Shown here one piece after another: positions 1 through 7,709 of a stretch of DNA of 64,000 nucleotides; the stretch's first letter is position 1; the number at the start of each line of letters is the position of its first letter. The stretch comes from Salibacterium qingdaonense (GTDB lineage: Bacteria > Bacillota > Bacilli > Bacillales > Marinococcaceae), in assembly GCF_900114715.1 (NCBI RefSeq), contig NZ_FOTY01000015.1:16494-80493 (forward strand), written 5' to 3'. The notes below the pieces were generated by a model. That model ran no database searches and was not told the origin of the DNA. It was given only the letters and a program-made list of their open reading frames with translations. The translations under genes and the position numbers were made by a program.

Positions 1-1989
1 ATAGTGCTGCGCCTGCTCCTTCGTTTCGTCCGGCAGCGTCTGCAGGTAGGAGGTTCCGGTTTCAAGAAGGTCAAACTGCGCGTTCCATGCCTCCAGACGC
101 GACGCAAGATACGCATCGGCGAAAAAATGGTCCTGTTCGCTGTAGTCATCGGTAAAACGGCGCGCCGCGCGTTCTCTAAGCAGCGCGTCTTCCCGGTTCC
201 GGTGACGTTTGTCGATCTGTTCGGCGAACTGCTCGCGGATCTGGGATTCACTGTAGTAGACGGACGTGATGCTGCGCCACTGATAGCGCAGCTGCTGCAG
301 CGAGGCGAGCATGCGGTCGTGTTCGGTATCAAACGTCTTCTTCCGCGTGTCGAGCTCGACGTGCCGGGCCCGCGCGGTTTCAAGGGTTTCCTGCACGTGC
401 CGGCGTTCGGCGTCAGCGGATTCATTCTCCTCTTTCAGGCGGCGGCTGCTGGTGATGAGCGCATTCCGCTTCTCGTCCGTTTCCCGGTACTGCTGCTCCC
501 ATTCTTTCAGCCGAGCGGCAACGGACTCCTGCTCCGGGTCCGCCAGAATGCGGCTCTGGATCCGCTGCTGCTCCGCCTTCGAGCCCTGGATGCTGCCTTC
601 TTTCGTATGGTACTGCTTCTCCTCCTCATGGATTGCAGCCTGTATTCCGTTCATCCGCTCCTCGAGCCGTTCAAGTTCCTCCTCGAGCGGCCGGCACTGG
701 GTGTCAAGCTCCTGCACAAGGCGGTCGAGACGCTCTTCTTCCTGCTGGAAGTATCCACGGAATTCCGAGCTGTTCTGCTGCGCCCGCTCCTTCAGATCCT
801 GCATGTCCGCCTGCTCATCAAGGGAGTCGATTTTAGCCTTATAATACGTTTCGCGCTCTTCCTGCTGCTGAAATGATACTTTCGCTTCGGCGAGCTTGTA
901 GGAAAAGTACCGCCGTTTCGCCTGGGCCAGGGCTTCAGCTGCCTGCCGGTACGACAGATCCGCCTCTTCCCACTCCCCGCAGCGCTGCTGTTTTGTCTGC
1001 TCCAGCTTCCGGACAGCAAGCGCGTCCTGCCTCCGCTCAAGATCATGCTGCTGCTCCTGCCATTCCTGCCAGCGGCTTTCGTTGGCGCGGAGCTCGCGGG
1101 CTTTGTCGCTGCGGCGCGCCGCTGTCAGTTCCGCCACCGCTTTGGCATACCCTTTGGCGCGTGCATACGACTGCTCTTCTTCATGCAGCGCTTCAAACAC
1201 CTGCACGTAGCTCTCCAGCTCGTTTTCAATCATCCGGTTCTCTTCAATCCGTTCGCGCAGTTCTTTGTACGCCCGGAAATTGTCGCGGTGTTCTTCAAAC
1301 GTATCGGCGAACGTGTTCCGTTCAAACCCCGCCATCGCGTCTTCCACAACCGGAATCAAGAGCCGGTCGAACAGCTGATTCGTCTGCCGGCATTCGGCAA
1401 AAAACTGCTCCACATCGCCCTCGCCGCCGTTAATTTTGGCGATGCTTTCCCATTCTTTCGCAATAATCTGATAGTGGTCCTCCAGATGCCTTTTGTACTC
1501 CCGGATCGTCTGAAACGTATGGGCATTCATCTGCTCGCGCGCCATCCCCTGATAATAATCCGCGATTTCGCCGCGGTCCGACGGGCGGCGGCTGTCTTTG
1601 TGGACAAACGGCAGACCGTGAATGTCATGCTTGTCCCCTTCGCTGTACTCATACACGTATCGGAGCGAATCGAGCTCATTGTTTCCCTGATACAAGCTGA
1701 CCGCCGTCACAACGTAGCGCCGCGGAGCAGACTCCGACAGCAGCCACTCCACCGCGATATGGGCGGGAGCGCCGTCGAGCTGGAGCGTTTCTTTCATCTT
1801 CCGGTCGCCAAGAGAGGCATGCGGCAGCACCGCCTGCAGCATCGTGTGCAGAAACACCGTCTTCCCGCCGCCGTTTTCAAGCACGACCGCACCGTTGTAG
1901 CCGTCAAAATAAAAACACTCATCGTTATACCGTTTTAAGCCTTCTTCATAGACCACATTGGTAAAACGGATCTTACTGATTGCCGGCAT
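1..1989 (-). CDS. jetC: JetC-like SMC/MukB-type ATPase of a Wadjet system, C-terminus outside window
   Basis: Open on the minus strand from an ATG at 1989 to the window edge, at least 663 residues. The N-terminus (MPAISKIRFTNVVYEEG) leads into an ATP-binding loop with LENGGGKTVFL near residue 36-46, like the N-terminal lobe of SMC/MukB/SbcC ATPases. From about residue 180 the sequence is rich in Glu, Gln, Arg and Leu and reads as long coiled coil. The start follows GGGAGG by six bases and lies inside the end of jetB, so the two are translationally coupled. In Wadjet systems JetC is the motor that extrudes DNA loops and, with JetA, JetB and JetD, causes cleavage of closed circular plasmids. 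The C-terminal lobe (Walker B, signature) is not in the window, so intactness cannot be judged. Family assignment rests on fold pattern plus the three neighbours. Confidence 0.82.
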   Translation of the reverse strand, partial: MPAISKIRFTNVVYEEGLKRYNDECFYFDGYNGAVVLENGGGKTVFLHTMLQAVLPHASLGDRKMKETLQLDGAPAHIAVEWLLSESAPRRYVVTAVSLYQGNNELDSLRYVYEYSEGDKHDIHGLPFVHKDSRRPSDRGEIADYYQGMAREQMNAHTFQTIREYKRHLEDHYQIIAKEWESIAKINGGEGDVEQFFAECRQTNQLFDRLLIPVVEDAMAGFERNTFADTFEEHRDNFRAYKELRERIEENRMIENELESYVQVFEALHEEEQSYARAKGYAKAVAELTAARRSDKARELRANESRWQEWQEQQHDLERRQDALAVRKLEQTKQQRCGEWEEADLSYRQAAEALAQAKRRYFSYKLAEAKVSFQQQEERETYYKAKIDSLDEQADMQDLKERAQQNSSEFRGYFQQEEERLDRLVQELDTQCRPLEEELERLEERMNGIQAAIHEEEKQYHTKEGSIQGSKAEQQRIQSRILADPEQESVAARLKEWEQQYRETDEKRNALITSSRRLKEENESADAERRHVQETLETARARHVELDTRKKTFDTEHDRMLASLQQLRYQWRSITSVYYSESQIREQFAEQIDKRHRNREDALLRERAARRFTDDYSEQDHFFADAYLASRLEAWNAQFDLLETGTSYLQTLPDETKEQAQHY

Positions 1990-2713
1990 CGTCATCCTCC
2001 CTCTCCCATTGATACAAAAACGACAAAATCCCGCGGTTATACTCCTCCTCCCGGAAAAACCGCTGCACAATCGTCTTCGCCTTCTCCGTCAGCGCCGTCT
2101 CCTCATTGCCGATATCCTCCGCAAGCTCCTGATCCATCAGAAACCGGCGCACCGTATCGATGAAACTGAGCCGGCTGATCGTATTGCCGCTCTGCTGCTT
2201 CGCGCCCTCTTTCACATCATTCATATCCTCCCACTTCTCCATCACCGCGCGCCAGTTATAGGCAAAATCAGACTCATATGTCTTCAGCGTCTCCTCATTA
2301 TGACCGCGCAGCCCCTGGATCCGCTCCTGCACCGCATCCGTCCACAAATCCGGCCGCACAAAATCCCGGGTCGGCTCTGAGGTCTGATAGCTGTCATAAA
2401 ACAACCCGAAAAAAACAATCACACACACATACATCAAATACAAATCCACATTCGTCGCACCCGCACGCAGATACCGCCGCTTGATCTCCTCATTTTTCAT
2501 ATGAAACGGCGACAACGAAACCTGCGGAATCATATGAATCCGCTCCCCCGCAACGATGACCGCGCAGTCCACATGCGCCGCAAACGAATCCACCAGCGCC
2601 CGCACATTATCATCCGCCTGATATGTATTTCTCTCCTCCCGGCCGCCGTAACCATCACGCGCAAGCACCGCATACAACCGAAAAGCCTCCATGATTTTCG
2701 TTTCTTCATACAT
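1973..2713 (-). CDS. jetB: JetB-like (kite subunit) Wadjet protein
   Basis: 246 residues, ATG preceded by GGAGG nine bases upstream. It overlaps the end of jetA by 8 bp and the start of jetC, so it sits in a tightly coupled operon. Begins MYEETKIMEAFRLYAVLARDG, typical of the small winged-helix kite subunits that bind the kleisin in MukBEF-like complexes; I recognise it as the DUF6063-type JetB. No membrane segment or signal peptide; the protein should be cytoplasmic and structural. A segment near residue 100-115 (YLMYVCVIVFFGLFYDS) is hydrophobic but fits a helix core better than a membrane span. The call depends strongly on the gene neighbourhood. Confidence 0.8.
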   Translation of the reverse strand: MYEETKIMEAFRLYAVLARDGYGGREERNTYQADDNVRALVDSFAAHVDCAVIVAGERIHMIPQVSLSPFHMKNEEIKRRYLRAGATNVDLYLMYVCVIVFFGLFYDSYQTSEPTRDFVRPDLWTDAVQERIQGLRGHNEETLKTYESDFAYNWRAVMEKWEDMNDVKEGAKQQSGNTISRLSFIDTVRRFLMDQELAEDIGNEETALTEKAKTIVQRFFREEEYNRGILSFLYQWEREDDDAGNQ

Positions 2714-4217
2714 CAGTCCGAACCTCCAGTGTAAAAGTCATATCCTGAATCGAGAAACGGCCCGAGGGCCTTAAAATCTTCGGGCGCTCCAAGACATGTA
2801 AGGTGCTCCCGCCAAGGAGCGGCAGCGCATCATCCAGCACGTGCCGGTGCTCCTCCGACCCGTCGGGGGGAGCTGTGCTGGTAAGCGGAGACCGCTGATG
2901 AAGGAGCATCCAGAAGTCGTAAAACGTCCGGTCTTCCAGCAGATGCCCTTCTCCATTTTCCACCGCGTCCTCGATGATTTCTTCAAGCGTGTGGATGCCG
3001 CGCTCTGACGCTTCGAGCAGCTTTTTCATGAGCACGGCGTAATTCTGCCGCACGGTTTCGGTATCCCGGGACGTTTCTTTTTCCTCCCCGGGTTCTTCAA
3101 AATGGGCGGTGCGCGGCTTTTCGTCCGCGTCCTGCACGCGCTGCTCGGCAAATACCGAGAGCGGCGACCACTGCTTGGTCTGCTGCACGCCGAGAAACGG
3201 ATGGAGCACACCTTCTACGGCTTCAAGCGGCAGCGGCGGTCCGAACAGTTCCGCCCCGATGTCCTGCTCGAAATTAAACGATTCCATCCCGACCGAATAC
3301 AACGATTCCTGCGCCGCCCGGAGCGTATGATTTTTCAGATTGATACTCTGCTCAAGCAGGCGCGAGTGTTCATAATGCACGTGCTCGAGCTCTTTGGCGA
3401 TATCGAGCACGTAGGCGTACGCGCGGCTCTCCTGGCGGTGGTAATCTTTTTCATACAGACGGTCCCGGGTTTCCTGCACAAAGCCGCGCAGCTCCTGGAA
3501 CTCCTCCTGCTCGCGCTCCAGGCGCGACTGAATGTCTTCAAGCAGTTCTTTGTACCGGTCGAACGTCTCCTCCGATACGATATTGCGCTGCACTTCGTGG
3601 CGCAGCACCGCCATCCGGTCAGTGAGCGTGTCCACATCAATCCGCATTTCATTGATCTGCTTCAGTGCACTCCGAAACTCCCCTTTTTCAAGCTGCTTAC
3701 GGAGCATCAGCTGATTGATGGAAAGCTGGAATTCACTGTAAAACTCCTTCGTCGCAAAAATCAATTCCAGCCCCTGCTCGGCAAGCGTATAGTACTGGGT
3801 GTTGGTGGCGGCGTCGAATTTGTTATCTTTGAGGAGCGAATACTCGACCGAATCGTTTTGCTCGGTTTCCCAGTTGAAAAACGTGTACACTTTCTTCTTC
3901 CCGTCGGCCGGCCGGAACGTCTGGATCAGCGAACGCGCGAGTTTCTGCCACCCTTCCTCTGAAAAGCGGTACGACGCGTCTGCCGTGCGCTTGAGAAAGT
4001 GGGCGAGGTCTTTTTCCCCTGTTCGGCTGCTGCGCATCAGTTTCTCCTCAAAGAAAAACAGCAGCGTCAGCAGACCGAGCCCTTTCATATCCACGACGGT
4101 GCCGTCTTCGTCTTTTTGCTGCCGGCGGTCGAGCTCATACAGCGGATCAAAGATAGCCAGCCGCCGCATCCGGTCGCGGTACCCGGCGGCTACGTCCTGA
4201 GCGTCGTAATAGTCCAT
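2706..4217 (-). CDS. jetA: JetA-like (kleisin) Wadjet protein
   Basis: 503 residues from the ATG at 4217, chosen because GGAGG lies eight bases upstream; the frame stays open 30 codons further but that part overlaps jetD without a ribosome site. Starts MDYYDAQDVAAGYRDRMRRLAIFDPLYELDRR, and residues about 175-300 are heavily charged and helical, as expected of the kleisin-like subunit that bridges the JetC heads. I recognise the family as DUF5716, a JetA variant. Overlaps jetD by 28 bp and jetB by 8 bp. Role (known for the family): links JetB and JetC into the DNA-loop-extruding complex. Which Wadjet subtype this is should be settled by profile search. Confidence 0.8.
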   Translation of the reverse strand: MDYYDAQDVAAGYRDRMRRLAIFDPLYELDRRQQKDEDGTVVDMKGLGLLTLLFFFEEKLMRSSRTGEKDLAHFLKRTADASYRFSEEGWQKLARSLIQTFRPADGKKKVYTFFNWETEQNDSVEYSLLKDNKFDAATNTQYYTLAEQGLELIFATKEFYSEFQLSINQLMLRKQLEKGEFRSALKQINEMRIDVDTLTDRMAVLRHEVQRNIVSEETFDRYKELLEDIQSRLEREQEEFQELRGFVQETRDRLYEKDYHRQESRAYAYVLDIAKELEHVHYEHSRLLEQSINLKNHTLRAAQESLYSVGMESFNFEQDIGAELFGPPLPLEAVEGVLHPFLGVQQTKQWSPLSVFAEQRVQDADEKPRTAHFEEPGEEKETSRDTETVRQNYAVLMKKLLEASERGIHTLEEIIEDAVENGEGHLLEDRTFYDFWMLLHQRSPLTSTAPPDGSEEHRHVLDDALPLLGGSTLHVLERPKILRPSGRFSIQDMTFTLEVRTDV

Positions 4218-5224
4218 GACCACTGCCTCCAAATCTCCTGAAGTTCCTTCGTGTTCAGCACTTCCTGCGGATAATAGCGGTCGCTGTGCAGGCACGTATC
4301 GATCCATTCCCGGTTCTCTTCGTCAAAATGAGACAAAAAGGCCTGCACCGCTTCATCGCGCCGGCGCTGCGTCGTTTCTTTATGCAGCGGGTCTTTTGCA
4401 AGACAGGCGTGATAGAAGGAAAGTGCCGGATCCACGCGCCGCTGCTTCTGCAGGCGGTGCCAGATCGCCACCCCTTCCAGATCGATATCCCCGAAATAAT
4501 AGAGATGATGCGAACCCGGCAGCGGGAACTGCCGCTCCAGCTGCTCGATGCTTTTCGTGATTTTGTTGCCGGATCCGTATATCAACGTAGAAAAGCATGT
4601 ATTTGGCAGCACCTCCAACAGCGCCTGATAAGTGGTTTTATTTTCGACAATCAAATGAAAATGCTCTGTAAACGTGGAACAGTCCGGATGCACGGCGAAC
4701 ATGAGCGGGTCAGACACCGGCAGAACGCCCATCTTGTTCCATAAACCGCAGCGCTCCAGCACTTCCCGGCCGCGGCCTTCACTCAGCCACTTCTCATCCC
4801 CGACGAGCGCCACACTCCGCTCCGGGGCCGGCACCTCGTCCCCGGGGAGTCCGTACTGCCGGAGGTAAGCATCAATTTTCTCCAGAAACGGCCGATCGTT
4901 CTCCCATGTTTCCGGACCGAGACGGAAATACGCTTCGAGCGACAACGCCGGGTGGAACAAATGCCGCTTTCTCTTCAATTCATCGTGAAACCCTTTGGCG
5001 AGGGCCGGCTTGTGCAGCCGGTATTTGAACGCCACCGACGGCGTGCGCCCGTTGCGCCCCTGTGCTTTCACCATCGTCAGCACACCCTCGTCCTCCAGCT
5101 CCTGAACGAGACCCGCGAACGCTTCATAGGTCGATGCCACCGGCGACAGCAGCTGTTCAAGCTCCGACAGTTCCACATATGTTTTCGAAAAGGTAAGCAG
5201 TACCTTCCGACAATCTTCCTGCAT
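4190..5224 (-). CDS. jetD: JetD-like Toprim nuclease subunit of Wadjet
   Basis: 344 residues from the ATG at 5224, which has AAGGAGGGG just upstream; the open frame extends 53 codons further without a ribosome site. N-terminal part (residues about 10-70) is winged-helix-like. The C-terminal half has Toprim signatures: LIVENKTTYQALLEV with the conserved Glu, and YYFGDIDLEGVAIW with the DxD metal-binding pair. This is the DUF3322/DUF2220 layout of JetD, the subunit that cleaves plasmid DNA once the JetABC motor stalls. First gene of the leftward operon, overlapping jetA by 28 bp. The Toprim motifs are directly visible; plasmid restriction is inferred from the family. Confidence 0.85.
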   Translation of the reverse strand: MQEDCRKVLLTFSKTYVELSELEQLLSPVASTYEAFAGLVQELEDEGVLTMVKAQGRNGRTPSVAFKYRLHKPALAKGFHDELKRKRHLFHPALSLEAYFRLGPETWENDRPFLEKIDAYLRQYGLPGDEVPAPERSVALVGDEKWLSEGRGREVLERCGLWNKMGVLPVSDPLMFAVHPDCSTFTEHFHLIVENKTTYQALLEVLPNTCFSTLIYGSGNKITKSIEQLERQFPLPGSHHLYYFGDIDLEGVAIWHRLQKQRRVDPALSFYHACLAKDPLHKETTQRRRDEAVQAFLSHFDEENREWIDTCLHSDRYYPQEVLNTKELQEIWRQWSWTITTLRT

Positions 5225-5250
5225 ACACCGCCCCTCCTTTTCTATCATCC

Positions 5251-5279
5251 AGTATACGCCACTCTCAGCGCGGGATAAA
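5251..5279 (-). promoter_or_regulatory. Candidate promoter of the jet operon
   Basis: On the minus strand TTTATC and TATACT are separated by 17 bases, with the TATACT box about 27 bases upstream of the jetD start, leaving a very short leader. The -35 box is weak. Confidence 0.4.
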
Positions 5280-5365
5280 CAGGAGGGGGGATTTATTTGG
5301 TAGAATCCTCTCAGGTAATGTAGTAGAATATGGTTAATAGCGGTGTACAGCTTCGGCTTGCACTT

Positions 5366-5399
5366 AAGAGGATGGGACGACACGTCTCGTCCTCTTTTT
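5366..5399 (+). terminator. Possible weak plus-strand terminator
   Basis: AAGAGG and ACGA pair with TCGTCCTCTT around a short loop, with a five-base bulge, and a run of five T follows. No plus-strand gene lies upstream, so it would only matter for an unannotated transcript. Confidence 0.25.
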
Positions 5400-5428
5400 C
5401 TATGTTTTGTGATCCGGCTTTTCTGAAA

Positions 5429-5581
5429 TACATGCCGATTGCGGGCCGGTACATGCCAAGGCTTGTCGAATACATGCCAAATAAGACCAAATACAAGCCG
5501 GCGCCCCGGGTACCTGCCAAACTTGCGGATTTACATGCCGAATCAACGCGAATACATGCCAAATCCATCTCTTTACGAGCG
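5429..5581 (+). repeat. 21-bp tandem repeat array A1 (TACATGCC type), eight units
   Basis: Cores of the form TACATGCC start at 5429, 5450, 5471, 5492, 5511, 5532, 5553 and 5574. All spacings are 21 bases except one of 19 (5492 to 5511). The 13 bases after each core vary. The last unit (TACGAGCG) runs into the bioB terminator. A second array with the same layout lies on the other side of bioB at 6784. No coding frame is supported; this fills most of the 420-bp gap between jetD and bioB. Confidence 0.85.
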
Positions 5582-5622
5582 AAAAAGCAAGCCGGCTGAA
5601 CCGAGGGGCAGCCGGCTTGCTT
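5582..5622 (-). terminator. Rho-independent terminator of bioB
   Basis: A 13-bp stem (AAGCAAGCCGGCT with AGCCGGCTTGCTT) around a 12-base loop, followed on the minus strand by five T. It lies 27 bases past the bioB stop. Confidence 0.85.
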
Positions 5623-5648
5623 TAGCAAACTCTTAATGTCTCAGCTTA

Positions 5649-6650
5649 TCACTGCTGCATGGACGCTTTCATTTCTTCGACGCTTTCCACCTCAAAGCCG
5701 AGGTCGGCAAGCATTCTGTGATCTTCTGTATTATTCTGTCCTTCGGTGGTTAAGTAGTCTCCGATAAAAATGGAGTTCGCGGCATAGAGCGCAAGCGGCT
5801 GCAGGGAACGGAGATTTTCTTCGCGTCCTCCGGCGACGCGGATTTCTTTGGACGGATTGATAAAGCGGAACAGCGCCAGTACTTTCAGGCAGTACAACGG
5901 ATTCAGTTCATGGACGCCTTCGAGCGGTGTGCCGTCAATTGCGTGCAGAAAGTTGACTGGAATCGAATCCGCATCGAGCTCTTTTAAGCTTTCCGCCATA
6001 TCCACCAGATCCTGTTTTGATTCCTTCATGCCTGCAATGATTCCCGAGCACGGCGACATCCCGGCTTGTTTGGCAGTATCGACGGTATCTACTCTGTCTT
6101 CATAGGTATGAGACGTGGTGATGGCGGAATGGTTGTTTTCCGACGTATTCACATTATGATTATAGCGGTCTACTCCGGCTTCCTTGAGACGCCGGGCCTG
6201 TTCCGGTTTTAACAGCCCGAGACAGGCACATATTTTCATGCCGTATGTGTTTTTTATGTCTGTGACAGCCTCCACGAGATGATCGATATCTTTATTTGAG
6301 GGGCCGCGTCCGCTTGCCACCATACAGTATGTACCGATATTCTGCTCATACGCGCGTTTGGCTCCTTCCAGCAGCGTCACTTTTGAGACCATGCTGTACG
6401 TATCCACCGGAGCGGTCGACACAGCGGACTGCGCACAGTACCCGCAGTTTTCCGGGCAGAGCCCTGATTTGGCATTCAAGATCATATTCAGCTTCACTTT
6501 TTTCCCGAAATGCTTTTTTCTTATGAGAAAGGCCGCGTGCATAAGCGGCAGTATGTCGTCATCCGGGCAGTCCAGTACCGCCAGGCTTTCCGCTGTCGTT
6601 GGCCTGCCGCCCTCCAACACTTTATCCGCAAGTTCCATCCACTGATTCAT
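5649..6650 (-). CDS. bioB: Biotin synthase
   Basis: 333 residues from the ATG at 6650, which has AATGGAGG eight bases upstream; an in-frame ATG seven codons earlier lacks a ribosome site. Radical-SAM enzyme that inserts sulfur into dethiobiotin, the last step of biotin synthesis. The [4Fe-4S] motif CPENCGYCAQS is at about residues 58-68, and the YNHNVNTSENN segment typical of BioB is present. The gene stands alone rather than in a bio operon, so the other bio genes must be elsewhere or dethiobiotin may be scavenged. It has its own BirA-type operator and terminator and is bracketed by two similar repeat arrays. Confidence 0.96.
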   Translation of the reverse strand: MNQWMELADKVLEGGRPTTAESLAVLDCPDDDILPLMHAAFLIRKKHFGKKVKLNMILNAKSGLCPENCGYCAQSAVSTAPVDTYSMVSKVTLLEGAKRAYEQNIGTYCMVASGRGPSNKDIDHLVEAVTDIKNTYGMKICACLGLLKPEQARRLKEAGVDRYNHNVNTSENNHSAITTSHTYEDRVDTVDTAKQAGMSPCSGIIAGMKESKQDLVDMAESLKELDADSIPVNFLHAIDGTPLEGVHELNPLYCLKVLALFRFINPSKEIRVAGGREENLRSLQPLALYAANSIFIGDYLTTEGQNNTEDHRMLADLGFEVESVEEMKASMQQ

Positions 6651-6675
6651 CGTATGTCCTCCATTCTTCATGTAT

Positions 6676-6715
6676 ATTGTAAACCTAATATACTATAAGG
6701 TTTACAATATAACAA
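6676..6715 (-). promoter_or_regulatory. BirA operator overlapping the bioB promoter
   Basis: ATTGTAAACC (6676-6685) and GGTTTACAAT (6699-6708) form a perfect 10-bp dyad, matching the Firmicute BirA operator pattern. On the minus strand a -35 TTGTTA (6710-6715) and a -10 TATATT (6687-6692) are 17 bases apart, with the -10 lying between the operator arms. Biotin-loaded BirA should therefore block bioB transcription. Confidence 0.88.
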
Positions 6716-6783
6716 TACGAACAGTTGGAAAAATAACCGCAGCGTAATAGGAGAGTCTCCTTTTATGAGCCGGTTTCTTCGTT

Positions 6784-6936
6784 TACATGCCGTTTCCGGA
6801 CAGGTACATGCCAAACATTGTCGAATACATGCCAAGCACGCCCAAATACAATCCGGCGTTCCTGGTACATGCCAAACTTACGGATTTACATGCCGAATCA
6901 AGCGGAATACATGCCAAATCCACCACCTTACAAGCG
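6784..6936 (+). repeat. 21-bp tandem repeat array A2 (TACATGCC type), eight units
   Basis: Cores start at 6784, 6805, 6826, 6847, 6866, 6887, 6908 and 6929. Spacing is 21 bases except a single 19-base step at the same place as in array A1. Several spacers also match A1 (for example TTGTCGAA, ACGGATT and CCGAATCA). The arrays are therefore copies of one ancestral array, in direct orientation, on either side of bioB. Confidence 0.85.
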
Positions 6937-6950
6937 GAGCAGGTCACATG

Positions 6951-6997
6951 AAAAAGCCCGCTGATTCCACCGTTCAGCCGGCTTTTTGTTCTTTTTT
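6951..6997 (+). terminator. Hairpin terminator after array A2
   Basis: AAAAAGCCCGCTGA pairs with TCAGCCGGCTTTTT with one mismatch, then GTTCTTTTTT follows on the plus strand. No protein gene precedes it on this strand, so it would end a transcript reading through array A2, or insulate the downstream gene. Confidence 0.6.
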
Positions 6998-7067
6998 ATG
7001 TATACGATGGATAGTCCTGTTATAATTGGAAGGGAATTTGAAACACATGACAAAGGAGAGGCAGGAT

Positions 7068-7436
7068 ATGGGTCTTTTTACGTTTATCTTTCTCTGGATT
7101 CTTTTTTTCATTATTTTTTATTTTGTAGTCAAAGGCGCGGTGAAAAATGGGATGGATCACTCCCACACCCATCGAATAATGCAGGAGTATATTGATGCCG
7201 CCATCCCGGATCAAGCGGACCGAAAGCCCGTTGACCACGAAACTTTCATCAGAATCCACGATTTCTCAAAAAAACAGAACATCCCGATCAACGAAATCAT
7301 CCACACCCCGTTTGAGAACATATATTTGATGAAAAGCGAAGAAGAAAACCATTTCGTCCGCGTCGGGGAACGCGTGACGCTGATCGACGAGGACGATGTG
7401 AAAGACGAATGGAAACAATGGATGGATCATCTGTAA
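7068..7436 (+). CDS. Small protein with one N-terminal membrane helix, function unknown
   Basis: 122 residues from the ATG at 7068, chosen because AAAGGAG lies nine bases upstream. Residues 2-23 (GLFTFIFLWILFFIIFYFVVKG) form one membrane span. The rest is a hydrophilic, acidic cytoplasmic or external domain with a histidine cluster (MDHSHTHRIM) just after the span and an Ile/Val-rich C-terminal part (ENHFVRVGERVTLIDEDDVKDE). I do not recognise the family. The stop overlaps the start of the next small membrane gene (TAATG), so the two are probably co-translated. Confidence 0.75.
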   Translation: MGLFTFIFLWILFFIIFYFVVKGAVKNGMDHSHTHRIMQEYIDAAIPDQADRKPVDHETFIRIHDFSKKQNIPINEIIHTPFENIYLMKSEEENHFVRVGERVTLIDEDDVKDEWKQWMDHL

Positions 7437-7645
7437 TGAAAACCGTGTGGAAAACAATCATCTGTATCACCGGAATCTACTGTCTGGTACACCTTCTTTT
7501 TGGATTCCATATCAATCAAACGATTGCCGTATTTGGATATGATACAGGAGTTACATTCAGCCTGTTCACCAGAATCACAGGAGCCATTTTCTTTGGAAGT
7601 TTATTCGTTTATTTTAAAAAATACACAACCCCTGCATCGACATAA
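7436..7645 (+). CDS. Small two-helix membrane protein, function unknown
   Basis: 69 residues from the ATG that shares one base with the upstream stop. Two hydrophobic segments, about residues 5-24 (KTIICITGIYCLVHLLFGF) and 37-57, separated by a short loop. Ends in a basic tail (YFKKYTTPAST). Reads as the partner of the preceding one-helix protein. An in-frame ATG at 7409 inside the previous gene is an alternative start but has no better ribosome site. No recognised domain. Confidence 0.65.
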   Translation: MKTVWKTIICITGIYCLVHLLFGFHINQTIAVFGYDTGVTFSLFTRITGAIFFGSLFVYFKKYTTPAST

Positions 7646-7709
7646 TGTTCACTTCTTCTAAAAATAATGAAGGAGAAAGTTCTCATTGGGACGTTACGTT
7701 TGACATTCA

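Noticed and set aside
4..876. Long plus-strand open frame opposite jetC
   Set aside because: No ribosome site, Leu/Arg/Phe-rich translation typical of antisense frames, and the minus strand has an uninterrupted protein with ATPase motifs.
5429..5581. CRISPR array
   Set aside because: Period is 21 bases with an 8-base core, far too short for repeat plus spacer, and no cas genes are present. The same applies to the TTCGCYCG arrays.
5311..5636. Small proteins encoded across array A1 on either strand
   Set aside because: The frames are heptad translations of a DNA repeat and have no ribosome sites.
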